Below are positions 37,480 to 48,300 of a stretch of 64,000 nt of DNA, in pieces. Numbering within the stretch: position 1 is the first letter of the stretch; each line of letters starts with the position of its first letter. Origin of the DNA: Smallanthus sonchifolius (taxonomy: Eukaryota; Streptophyta; Magnoliopsida; Asterales; Asteraceae); NCBI GenBank assembly GCA_023525975.1, contig CM042038.1:12657272-12721271 (forward strand). Reading direction: 5' to 3'. The notes beneath the pieces were generated by a model that searched no databases, had not been told where the DNA came from, and was given only the letters and a program-made list of their open reading frames with translations. Position numbers and translations under genes: made by a program.

Positions 37480-38844
37480 GAGTTAATTACACCGTTAGTC
37501 CCTGTGGTTTGTAAAAAGTAACATGTATGAGTACTAAGAGTTTCAAGTTGCAAGTATGGGTACTATACTTTCAATTTTGTAACAATAATGGGTATTAAGA
37601 CTAACTTCCGTTAGTTTTTTTTGTTAAGTTGAAGGGCAATTAAGTCATTTCATATATGTGGGTTAATTATGCAAGTTTTCATATATGAGAGACCATTTAT
37701 GTAATTAAGTCTAATTAATATAAAAAACAAACAAACACTTCCCACCATCGTCTCGTTCATCCAAACGCAACTGCCCCACCACCGTCTCCTTCATCTCCGG
37801 CACCACCCCCACCACCGTCTGCTAGCCGCCACCTTCTCTGACCACCACCAATTCCCCTTTTCCTTCTCTCTTAAACCTCCACCATCCACCTCCACCACGT
37901 ATGAACTCTGTCGTTGCCAATGCCACCACACCACATATTCTCTCTTAACTTTTTCGGCCGACACCAACAAACAGGCCCACTCCGCCGGCACCATCTGAGT
38001 ACTTTTACAGTCGGACACCAAGAACATATCCACTCCACTCCGCCACTCCGGTCGACCACCAAGAATAGATCATCAGGAACAACGTCTGAAGCAACACCGC
38101 CACCACCGCCACCTCGTCCCCCACACGCGTCGAATTTATTTGTTTTCTTCTGCCCAGCTTTCGTCGTCGCTCCACGGATTAACGATCCAAATACCCCCTT
38201 GCCATTGGATAACAGGAGTTGGTGGTGGATCGGGATGGGTGTAAGGTTTTAGATTAGAGATTTGATGGACGAAATTGGGATTATTGGGTTTTGACATTTA
38301 GGTTCTTGATTTTCCATCCAAGAGTTTTGCTATTACCTGATAGATTTTAGATTGGGATTGCTCCATTGGAATCAATCAGTCCAGTTCCAACTGAAGAGCG
38401 TTTCTATCGATCGCTCGAATTCCAAGTGAAGAACGATTTGATCGAGCATGAGTGAATCCTTGAAAAGGGTTAGAAATTGGCAACGATTGTGATATTTATA
38501 TAAGATTTGAATTAAGCGAGTTTTTTGGAATGGAGGTTGCGGTGGTGGCAGGTGGTGAAGACGCCAAAGGGGGAGAGGGTTGGTTTGTTTGTTTGTTTTT
38601 TAATATTAATTAGAGTTAATTACATAACTAATCCATTAGATATGAAAAGTTACATAATTAGCTCACATAATGTGAAATGACTTAATTACCCTTAGATGTA
38701 ACAGAAAAACTAACACCAGTTAGTCTTAATACCCAATACTGTTACAAAATTGAAAGTATAGTACCCATACTTGCAACTTGAAACCCTTAGTACCCATACT
38801 TGTTACTTTTTACAAACCACAGGGACTAACGGTGTAATTAACTC
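37480..38844. mobile_element. Mutator-like element with long TIRs and a C-rich interior
   Basis: Terminal inverted repeats of more than 200 bp begin GAGTTAATTACACCGTTAGT (left about 37480-37735, right about 38595-38844) with few mismatches. A perfect 9-bp duplication TATTTAATA flanks them (37471-37479 and 38845-38853). The interior 37740-38250 is C/G-rich with ccaccaccg runs and contains a 112-codon ORF (37914-38252) rich in Pro/His that matches no family I know. No transposase is visible. The layout is like a Pack-MULE, meaning possible gene-fragment capture. Length 1365 bp. Confidence 0.9.
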
Positions 38845-39199
38845 TATTTAATATCACCCTCATCTAGAACACGAATGAATGACAAATTGGCCTTACCTAG
38901 ACTACCCCAAAGTTACAGACAGACGTTGTCCTCTTATAAAGATCGTTCATAGGATGAACGAATCTCCTCATCTCTCCTTGGCATCAACCACATTTCCTTC
39001 CTACATGTGAGCTCACAATGCCCTCGTTAATTAAGCTTATAAAGTATTAATAATTGAAGAGATTTACATGCCGATACAACATGAGGAAAAACACATAATT
39101 CCTCTTAATAATTGACGGCGAATGCAACAAAGAACCGCACTGCTGATATGAACCGTTGGATTTAATTAGGAATGATCTTAGCCCTGTTAATTCAAACCG

Positions 39200-41035
39200 C
39201 TAAATTGCGGTTGTGTGACCCCTGCTCGTGTTAGCCGTTCGATCACAAGCCTATTTATCATGACCGTTTACTTAGCAACTCCACGATGCCGTTCAAAATT
39301 CATTTCTCAATTGAAGCTTTTTAAAGGTAGCATCAGCAATGGGAATTCAGTAGAAGTCGCTGGTGATTCTGCCGCCGAGGGGCAATTGAAGTGTTGGCCT
39401 CCAACGACGATGAAGGTTAATAGATTAGTACTACGATTGAAGGCAAAAGATGGTGACACAGAAGTGAATTGGGAGAAGATAATTCTCAAATTAAAACGGT
39501 GCTTGATGCGAAGGAGCAATTGAAACCGTCGTTGACTTCGGATGCAGTCAATAGTAGCAGTGGTGGAATTGAGAAGAGAGATAGGGCTAGGGCAAAGTTT
39601 TCCGTTCCAATGGGTAACCTTACTGCCTATTATGTATGGTTTTAAACTTCAAAATGGTTCAAACTGGGCTTCAATTCTTCAAACGCAGGTGAGTTAATTT
39701 GTCATTTACCATGATTTCTTGAATACACCATGACTTCTTTGTTTATTACTGTGATTACAGGCTGAATTTAATCATCTTTCTCATTGTTTCTTTGTGTTTA
39801 ATTTATGCATACAAGGTGCTCAGTGAAATACCTGTGTGAAAACTATTATACTTGGTATTGCTGAATTGAATCATATTTAACTGTGCATTCATCATTAAAG
39901 CTTACAATGATTATCTAAGTAGTAATTGGTGTTATTCATGAAAAATACTGTGTTCAAGTCATTCATAATGGATTGAAAGTGAATAATAATGCTAATAGTG
40001 TATGCTGTATGAAATCATATTTTGAATGGTGGAATGAATTTTTCAATAGAATGGTGATTTGATCCAACTGAGATTACAATCAATTCCCTGACCAAAATGC
40101 TCAAAACCCCTTTTATTTATAACAGGCTTTTTTTCAATAGAATGGTGGAAGGAATGAATTTTTCAATAAAATCTTATTATGGAAAATACAAGATTGCAGG
40201 TAAAACTAGGGGTTTCTAAAAAATCCGAATCCAAAACCGAACCCGAATTATCCGAAAATCCGAATCCGAATTATCCGAAAATTCGGATATCCGAATATTT
40301 CGGATAGTTCGGATATCCGAATATCCGAAATATTATATTTATATATATTTTTTTAATTGTTTTTATTATTTAAAAATAAGAAAATTTGAATCAAAATCCG
40401 ATATATTATATTTATATATTTTTATATGTATATTTTCTAATGTTTTTTAAGGTTTTTAATTGTTTTTGTAATTTAAAAATAATGTTTTTATATATTTTTT
40501 TATTTTTTTTTTATATTTTCGGATATCCATTTCACTATCCGAATTTTCGGATATCCGAAATTTCGGATTCGGATTTGGATATCCGAAATTCGGATATCCA
40601 ACTTTGAACACCCCTAGGTAAAACCATAAGACCCTAAAAGTATCTTTCTCTAAGGTCTTTAAAATTTGTGGCATAGTTAAATTTAGTAACTGACAAAATA
40701 TTTCATAAATGGTGTAATGTGCGGGGTTATTACTAATCTTGGTTATAGAATACACAATGCATAGGGTGTTTTTTTTCTTTATATGAAGTTGAATATGTTT
40801 GATTACGATTCGAAACCCATTTATGTCATTTTCACATGAACCATTTTAACACTTTCCATAGAAGAGTTGACCTGTTCGGCCTATTTGATCCATTTGCAGC
40901 TACCTTGAAGCATCCAAGAACTCAAAGAAATCCTTTTGATTACCCATTTGTAGATTCTGATCATATGCGCAAAAGAGCAAGGCTTATGGAGATAACAGAT
41001 GAGATTATTTCATCTGTTATGTTATTGTTGTAGGT
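39200..41035 (+). pseudogene. Unrecognised exon-like fragments, frame-broken
   Basis: Two stretches look coding but do not form a gene. At 39215-39610 one frame gives a 102-residue ORF (SKFISQLKLFKGSISNGNSV, CWPPTTMKVNRL), and the likely continuation (VLDAKEQLKPSLTSDAVNSS, ending KFSVPMG at a gt-like donor) lies in another frame, implying a one-base shift near 39500. At 40870-41020 a 65-residue ORF (LFGLFDPFAATLKHPRTQRN, then RKRARLMEITDEIISSVM) is well balanced. The tandem ORFs at 41821 and 42148 follow on the same strand and might once have been further exons. No family is recognised. The hAT MITE at 40207 lies between the fragments. Confidence 0.4.
40207..40616. mobile_element. hAT-type MITE with ATATCCGAA-motif arrays
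   Basis: The left end TAGGGGTTTCTAAAAAATCC and right end GAACACCCCTA are inverted at their tips. They are flanked by a perfect 8-bp duplication GGTAAAAC (40199-40206 and 40617-40624). The subterminal regions consist almost wholly of ttcggatatccgaa words; the centre is AT-rich. Length 410 bp. Confidence 0.88.
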
Positions 41036-41748
41036 TATAACACCATTTATCTTATTTGAGTTTAATTTTGATGAATTTCTGGATGAAAAACACGTAAATC
41101 TGCTGGTTAATGTGTACTTGCGTCGTTCCCGGGTCATTCTGGTCATAGTCAAGTTTTAATGCACCTGATGACTTGCCAAAAACCGTTGCACGAACCTTAA
41201 ACCCGGGGCATCCTTACATGCTCTTAGGAAACAATCTGTAATGCAATATGACAAAAACAGAAGGAACACAGTGAAAGAAAATTCAGGCTTGGAAGTTGTA
41301 AAGTAGAGGAGATCAATTGACTTCTATCTCCAATCTTCTTTTCGGACTTCTCTTCCACTCAGCCGAATCTTTGGTTTGTTTTCCCTTTTAATATATTATG
41401 CACTTGGACAATCAATCTAGGCATAATATCTGACTTTTTTGAATTGTTTTCTAGGCTCTTTAGGTTTTTACTGCATGATAATGTGGTTATTTATGCAATA
41501 GAGCCTAGTAGTGGATTGTTTTATAGCTTTAGTCTGTGTGACTACTCAAGTTTACTTTTTTCATAATTACATGAGTCATAATGAATTTAAATGTCATACC
41601 ATTATGTAGCATATTGTACCATGTTATGTTTCTTGTGCTCCTCATTGTGCCTGTGATTCATTAAAAAAAATATTTTTTTTAGAGGAAAAGGAAAAACTTT
41701 ATAAAAACTAGCTAACAAAACCAAGTTATTTCAGTGACTTTAGGTTGA

Positions 41749-42390
41749 GATTTTGAATGATGCTTATTACAATATTCATTTGGTTGGATTTCATATTTGA
41801 AATTTGAATATGTTGCATAGATGATCAAAGTCGATTTGTCTGTGGAAGATGGTCACCTATGCAATATGGGAAAGCTTATAGAAGAATTAGAAAGAAAGCC
41901 GAGAAATCAACTTGACCAGGACCTTTGTTCATCATCATACGTAATACAACTTCTAGACGGGCTCGGTACGCTTTCAACACCAGAATCTTTGTTCGTGATA
42001 GTTTTTGCGGTTTTCATTAGGGAGTATGATCCATCATACATTTAAGTAATTATATTGTAGTTCTTGCTTTAGTTAGATTTTGAATGATGCTTATTACAAT
42101 ATTCATTTGGTTGGATTTCATATTTGAAATTTGAATATGTTGCATAGATGATCAAAGTCGATTTGTCTGTGGAAGATGGTCACCTATGCAATATGGGAAA
42201 GCTTATAGAAGAATTAGAAAGAAAGCCGAGAAATCAACTTGACCAGGACCTTTGTTCATCATCATACGTAATACAACTTCTAGACGGGCTCGGTACGCTT
42301 TCAACACCAGAATCTTTGTTCGTGATTTCATTAGGGAGTATGATCCATCATACATTTAAGTAATTATATTGTAGTTCTTGCTTTAGTTAG
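41749..42390 (+). repeat. Recent tandem duplication (327-bp unit) containing a small ORF
   Basis: Unit 1 is 41749-42075 and unit 2 is 42076-42390. They look identical except for a 13-bp segment (agtttttgcggtt, about 41999) present only in unit 1. Each unit carries an ORF starting ATGATCAAAGTCGATTTG (41821-42045, 74 residues; 42148-42363, 71 residues) with sequence MIKVDLSVEDGHLCNMGKLI and SSYVIQLLDGLGTLSTPES. The codon pattern looks coding and the segment may be a duplicated exon, since cag/gt-like borders surround it. The family is unknown. Confidence 0.85.
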
Positions 42391-43480
42391 TAATACAAAT
42401 CTGAGCAAAGATTCAAAGAAAGAAAAATAGTGCAAGTTGAATCCTAGAAGACTAATCCATTATCTATCATACATGAATGTTAAGTGACATTTTCATTTTA
42501 CCCCGAGTATTTAAGTTGTTATGTTATTATTACTTCTTAACATTGTTTTGTGATTGTCTTATTATAGTCGATCATTTATTGGCCAATTATTTAGCGACTT
42601 GTACTTTGGTCTTAAACACAATGGTTTTAGTTTAGAATTCAATTCAATAGAGTGACGGCATCATGACATAAACATACCCGGCCACCGGACAGGTATAAAA
42701 CTAGTTGTACACGGAGTGTGCATGTGTATTTTTGTTTATTAAAGATACTTATACTTAATTAATATTTTATCGTGTTATAAACTTGCAACCATGATACATC
42801 TTTAAGTCTCACGGGTATTAATTACTTTTTCTGAAGTATGAAAAACAGCAATTATACTTTTTTATACTAAAGTTAAACATATAAATATAAAGAAATATTA
42901 TGCCAATTAATAAACATATATTATTATATTAATATAACAATGTAAACTTTATAAGACAAATAGTATTATTATCTAACAGGTGTCTTATTTTGACTTTTGA
43001 TTAACTATTTTTTTATTTTAAATAAATATTAAAAAAAAAATTCTGAAGTAAAGTATGTTGGTGTAAAAAAAAATCGAAATGTGACGAACTCACTATACTT
43101 TTAATATTAATATTTGTTAATTTATTATTATAAGAATTAAAATCAAATATGTAAATTAAAAAAAAAGTGGTGCTTCCTCAAATAGTTATTCTCGACTTGA
43201 ATTACTATGTTTAGTGTAAACACAAATCAAAACATAAACATATAGATTTAGCTAAGTACTTAGATTTACTTGACAAATTATCAGAAAAACACACATTTAA
43301 TAAGTGTTTTGTAAATGCAAATCAAAGACAAAAAAAAACATACATGTAGAAGAAAATTTGATTAAAAAGACCAGAAACATTTAACAAAAATAAGAGGACA
43401 CCTTTTAACAAACACACATCTTATTTTCTAATCAAAATCAATCTTTTTCGTCACCAAATTTCTATTGGATTCATTAATTA
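42391..43480. other. Intergenic stretch, no gene seen
   Basis: AT-rich DNA. A possible Helitron 3' end, CTAGT followed by T at 42701-42705, is preceded by an imperfect ccggccaccgg hairpin; no matching 5' end was found. The last 250 bp before 43745 become CT-rich, fitting the leader of the next gene. Confidence 0.45.
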
Positions 43481-43744
43481 ACATGAAGAACTATCCAACT
43501 CAAAGCCGCTCATTTCAAGAAAGTTACAAGAAAAGACAATTCTTCCTCCTCTTTCTCCTCCCACTCTTGTCTTTTCCATTTAATATTTTTCTCTTATTTT
43601 AGAACCTTGCCTAGAGCCCTTTTAATTTTGTCAAAAAGAAGAGGTCCAACCCTTTAATTCTTCTGAGAAAACAAAGAAACTGAGTCATACAAACACACAT
43701 GGTGTAGTGTGTGAAGAAGGTCATAGTGAGTTTTATTGAAGAAG

Positions 43745-46454
43745 ATGGATATGGTGTATTACCCACTTGGGAGATGCTCTTCTTGAGGCTGATATACACC
43801 ATGCCAATGCTATGTAAGCTGTTTTCATATCAGTTTCTGTGATTTTAATGTGGGTTTTGATTCTTTTTTTTGTTTCCAAAATAGGGTTTGTGTGTTTCTT
43901 GAAAATGGTATGTGATTATTGAAAATCTTGAGTTTGAAATGTTAGCAAAGCTTGAATCTTTTGAGGGTATTTTGGGCAGAAACAAAGTGTGAGTTTAAAC
44001 CTGTTTAGTATAATTTTGAACATACCTTCTTTTGGTAAAAAGAGGATTTTAGCTGTCAGAAATCCCAAAATCAAACACCAAGTGACTGAGCTAGGAAGTG
44101 GCTTGAAATTGTTTTTTTTAGAAATTATAGTATTAAAAATATAGGAAAATGACATGTTTGTGGTTAAGAACCATATTAATTATTATTTTTATGAGAAAAT
44201 CCTGAAAGTAGCCATTTTTCCGGATGTGGTATGCCTCTTAGCCATGTACGAAAACATTTACGCCTATAGCCATAAGATATGTGAATTCATGACCGCGTAT
44301 CTAACTTTATTCCAATCAATTCGGTCTAAAAACCCACACCATATGTAACCAATTTGTTTATATGTATTCATGTGTTAGGACTATAATTTCTACAAACCTA
44401 ATGTATGCTTTAGCAACTTATAGTTTGATCAATGCATTTTCTTATAGATTAAAAATACCACTCTTTATATATTTTATAAAATTAATTTTGTGTTAATCCT
44501 GTTGGATTTTCAGGGCAGCTGCAATTCCTAGAGCCAAAGATGGTGCAAGATTTCAAATGAAACTAGTTTACAATGAATTAGCACCTCTTGTTATGTTCTT
44601 GCTTCAATGGATTGATTCCTCTTGCACTTGCCTATTGCCTCGATACCTTAATCTTGTTCATGTTCTTGTCTACAAGGTTTGTTCTTGATAATTTTATTAT
44701 CCGAATTTGTTTATGTGGTTCATCGATTTGCCTGCTTTATTTTTCAAGAAAAAGTTTACATTTTTCAAAATAAAATCATCATACAAAAATCTTTTGTTGC
44801 AGGTATATACAGATGGAAGACCCAAGATTTCTAGACATGGAAGGAAGGCGTCGATAAGTGACTTCTATGGTTTGTTATTATACCTTTATTACTCTTAGAT
44901 CATTTTTGATCCATTATATTTGGTATTCACTTTTAAGCAGAGGTGGTAATTTTGAACGGTTTACATATGTGTGGGTCGGTCAAAATGTATTTTTATTGCG
45001 TACAACCTCCTAAGTAGTTTTATTAAATATTCAGATTATTATTTTGGTGATAACTGTTTTGTAAACATATTTATAGCATTAACTGTTTTTTGTACTCCTT
45101 TCTAAAAGTAGGCAAAAAAGTGTTTGCGGGTCAACCAACCCGATTTGATTTGTAATGAAAATTTACTCATTTCAACCCGGACCCGTTGTGACATACCCAA
45201 CTCTACCTTTTTATAAAACTCTACTTTTTATAAAACTCTACTTTTTATAAAACTATTTTGAAAATGGATGAGTAACAACAGGTTAGCAGAAAACAAAGAC
45301 AAGAACACTACACTTTAGTCGTTTTTTTTTTGCAAATAAGTTGATAATTTTAGAGCTAAGTGTCGATGACCGTGGTCTGGAATATTTTTGATAAAAATGT
45401 CAAAAAGTTTAATTTTTTTCTTTTATTTTCTTTTTTTCCTGATGAACCCCTATATATGCAGCTGTTATACTGCCATCTTTGAGAAGGCTACACTGTGACT
45501 TGGTGGAGCTTAATTATCCCATGGTTGGTGCTTGTAAAAGAGAAAGCTCGGGTTTAGAGATATCAAGTAAAAAGAAACCAGAAAAAGAAACTGGTTTAAA
45601 AAATCTTGATTTAGAAAGAGAAAACGAGTGTGGGATTTGCTTAGAGTCGTGCGCAAAGATCGTTCTGCCTAAGTGCTGCCATGCTATGTGCATCAACTGC
45701 TATCGAGACTGGTATGCCACCAATATCTGAAAACTAGTGCATTAATAGACCTGGCAAAATGGACGGGTCAAGTGGGTTGTGTAACGGGTATCCGGTCAAA
45801 ACATGTAATGGTAGACACCTAATTGCATTGACCTGAAACACCTTTTGCTCAAAAAACTGAAATATATATGTCACCTAATTAGTTTACATAAGTGATACTA
45901 TATCAATAAAAAATTTAAATAAAAAGATTTAGGAGGTTTTATACCTTAAAAATAGACTCTTGGGGACTTTGGAACATTTTGAATATTTGACCCGTTCCGT
46001 TTTTAACTAGTTTTTGTATATAAGATATGTTACTCATTGTGAAGTTTAAATCCAGGCTTCATATCCAACAAACTGTTTATCTGCTTGTTGCCTTTTCAAA
46101 TAACCAACTTCAAACTACTTATTCAAAACAACTTGTTTCAATACACCCTCCAAACATGTTATTGTTGTATCAAAACGGAGTAAGCAGATAAACAGTTTTA
46201 ATAAGCAATCTCATAGTCACTGCTAAAATGTTTATGTTTTTAGGAAGACAAGATCGTCATCTTGCCCGTTTTGTAGAGGTGATATAAAGAGAGTAAAATC
46301 GCGGGATTTATGGGTTTTGACATGTGATGATGAGGTGGTGGATGCTGACTTAGTTGTTGATGAGGATTTGGTTCGTTTCTATTTATACATGAATAATCTC
46401 CCAAAAGATCATTCTGATGTAGTTTTCTTTATGTATTATGAATATTTAATTTAA
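43745..46454 (+). CDS. AIRP2-like RING-type E3 ubiquitin ligase (frame break at N-terminus)
   Basis: Exons: first exon ending at 43813, then 44514-44676, 44803-44869, 45462-45711 and 46244-46454, in frame from the spliced codon at 43812-44514 to the stop (230 residues). Conserved family blocks: EADIHHANAM in exon 1, AAAIPRAKDGARFQMKLVYN, PLVMFLLQWID, VYTDGRPKISRHGRKASISD, a C3HC4 RING (CGICLESC ... CHAMCINC ... CPFC) over exons 4-5, and YLYMNNLPKD with an acidic C-terminus ending MYYEYLI. Relatives (Arabidopsis AIRP2 and kin) are cytosolic E3 ligases, several linked to abscisic acid signalling. Oddity: the only nearby ATG (43745) opens a frame that is off by one base from EADIHHANAM; one surplus C in the ccc run near 43763 would explain it. 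Either the allele is broken at the N-terminus, the base is an error, or translation starts at the junction ATG. Confidence 0.82.
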
Positions 46455-47427
46455 TGTAATGTAGAGGCTACCGCTTAGAAACTGTATGAGAAACAAGAAA
46501 TACAATGATCCTTAAAATGTATATAAAGTCTAATTATAAGGAATTTTATGTTAACATGGTTTGGATTACATTGAATCGGGCTTTTTAGTGGGGTGTTTGA
46601 GACTGTTTACTAAAACTGATTCCGGTTACATGAAATTGAGCTTTTCTGCGGGGATGTTTGGGTCTGTTTATTAAAACTGATTCCGGTTACATTGAAATCG
46701 GGCTTTTCTGCAAGGGTGTTTGGGATGTTGGAAATGAGGCCATTCACGCGCACATCAAAATACGATCTTGAATAAACTATGTTCGGCTCTTTTGTTAATA
46801 TTGAAAACCAAAACCACATTTATGAATTCGTTTAATACTTTAGCTTAATATTTATTTAAGCCATTTAAATTCATTTATTTAAGCCATTTAAATTATAAAT
46901 TTATACCAAAATGTAAAGTATTTAAATTATATGGGTGTTCACGGTCTAGTTTTGACGGTTTTTAAATCAAACCGTGAGCCAAACAGTTAGTAACGGTTTT
47001 TGATAATTGAAAACCGAAACTGATCCGTTAAAAATTAAAACCAAACCGTTACTAATGTTTTGACTCCAGTTTAGTATTATTGGACCTTTATAAAAAATCA
47101 CATATTAAAAAAAAACTACTAAAAATGCATAAAACAAGGTCTTAAAAACAAGTTGTCCTAAAATGCATCTAATAAACCGTCAAATACAATCGAACTATCC
47201 AAATAGTTATTACAAATCGAAGACAATTCCTCATAATCTTTGTGGGCATTTAGCCTCGTAATGTTTGTGGTCTTGCACATTTTTATTATTGAGATGATTA
47301 TCATCACCATAAAATTCACTTGTAAATTTATTATTGAGATCATCACACGTCACTAAATAAAGGTTGGAATCACAAAGAAGGTAAAGAAAGAAAAGTAGCC
47401 AAAGAACTTTTTTAATAGCAAATGCCC

Positions 47428-47619
47428 GGGTCATTCTAGCAAACAGGTCACCCTTTTAGCTTAATTAAAAAGCTAGGAATCCGGACATCCGGGGTTATTA
47501 TGTCGAACAGGTCACCCTTTCAGCTTAATTAAGAAGCTAGGAATCCGGACATCGGAGGTTATTCTGGCAAACAGATCACTCTTTCGACCAAATTAAGAAG
47601 TTACGAATCAAAAAGAAAA
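47428..47619. repeat. Three-copy 64-bp tandem repeat
   Basis: Units start at 47428, 47492 and 47556 with gg(g/a)gt.attct and share aacaggtcacccttt, agcttaattaa and gctaggaatccggacatc. The first two copies are close; the third is more diverged towards its end. Confidence 0.85.
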
Positions 47620-47716
47620 TTTTGAAGAAATTATGAAACCATAGTAAGGACTAGTTTTATATTTACTTTAACATGATATAAAAACGTAAAGAGTTAACTA
47701 TATTTAAAAAGTTAAA

Positions 47717-48043
47717 GAGTAAAGTGTCATTTTCGTCCATGTGGTTCGGCCATTTTAATCACGTTCATTCAAAAAAAAAATTATAGATTTTTCATCCTTA
47801 ACTTTTCAAAATCTAGCAATTTTCATCAAACTGATTAACTCCGTCTACATTTTAACGTTAAATCATTGACAAATTTGGTTAAATCAGGGGCAATTTAACG
47901 TTAAAATGTAGACGGAGTTAGTCAGTTGGATGAAAATGACTAGATTTTGAAAAGTAAGTGACGAAAAAACAAAAAAAAAACAAAAAATTGGATGAAAATG
48001 ACTAAAATGACCAAACCACATGGACGAAAATAACACTTTACTC
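47717..48043. mobile_element. Mutator-like foldback MITE, same family as 34417-34771
   Basis: Starts GAGTAAAGTGTCATTTTCGT and ends with the inverted AACACTTTACTC. The arms share catttt..catc and gtctacattttaacgttaaa with the 34417 copy. No clean flanking duplication. Confidence 0.78.
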
Positions 48044-48300
48044 AAATTTTACATTCCGGTTCGATTTGGTTTTTTACGACCGGCTTTGGTATAAATTGTA
48101 AACCAAAAGTTAAAATAAAAATCGACCATGAAACCAAATCAATAACCAGTTTAGACGGTTTCACGGTTTTAATTTGGTCTCCTTATTTTGTTGACAATTT
48201 TGTTATTAATTGTGAATAAAATAAAAACTCAGATTTTTCAATGTACCCGTTTGGATGGAAGATGAAAATATCATTTTGTTGGTAACTAAACAATTGGGTG

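Larger units (their letters stand above)
46931..48180. mobile_element. Diverged hAT-like element interrupted by nested repeats
   Basis: The left end atgggtgttcacggtctag followed by ttttgacggtttttaaatca matches the element starting at 63879. The right part (aaaccaaatcaataaccagt, tagacggtttcacggttt) lies near 48140-48175. The interior is interrupted by the 64-bp tandem array and the MITE at 47717-48043. Exact ends are not resolved. Confidence 0.5.
46455..48300. other. Intergenic stretch made mostly of repeats
   Basis: Between the RING gene and the CPBP gene lie two 60-bp direct repeats (gattccggttacat...gggcttttctgc, near 46617 and 46679), a diverged hAT-like element with nested insertions, and a three-copy 64-bp tandem repeat. 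No gene is supported. Confidence 0.6.

Noticed and set aside
37914..38252. Possible independent proline-rich protein gene
   Set aside because: It lies wholly inside a Mutator-like element, has no recognisable domain or splice context, and is better treated as element cargo.
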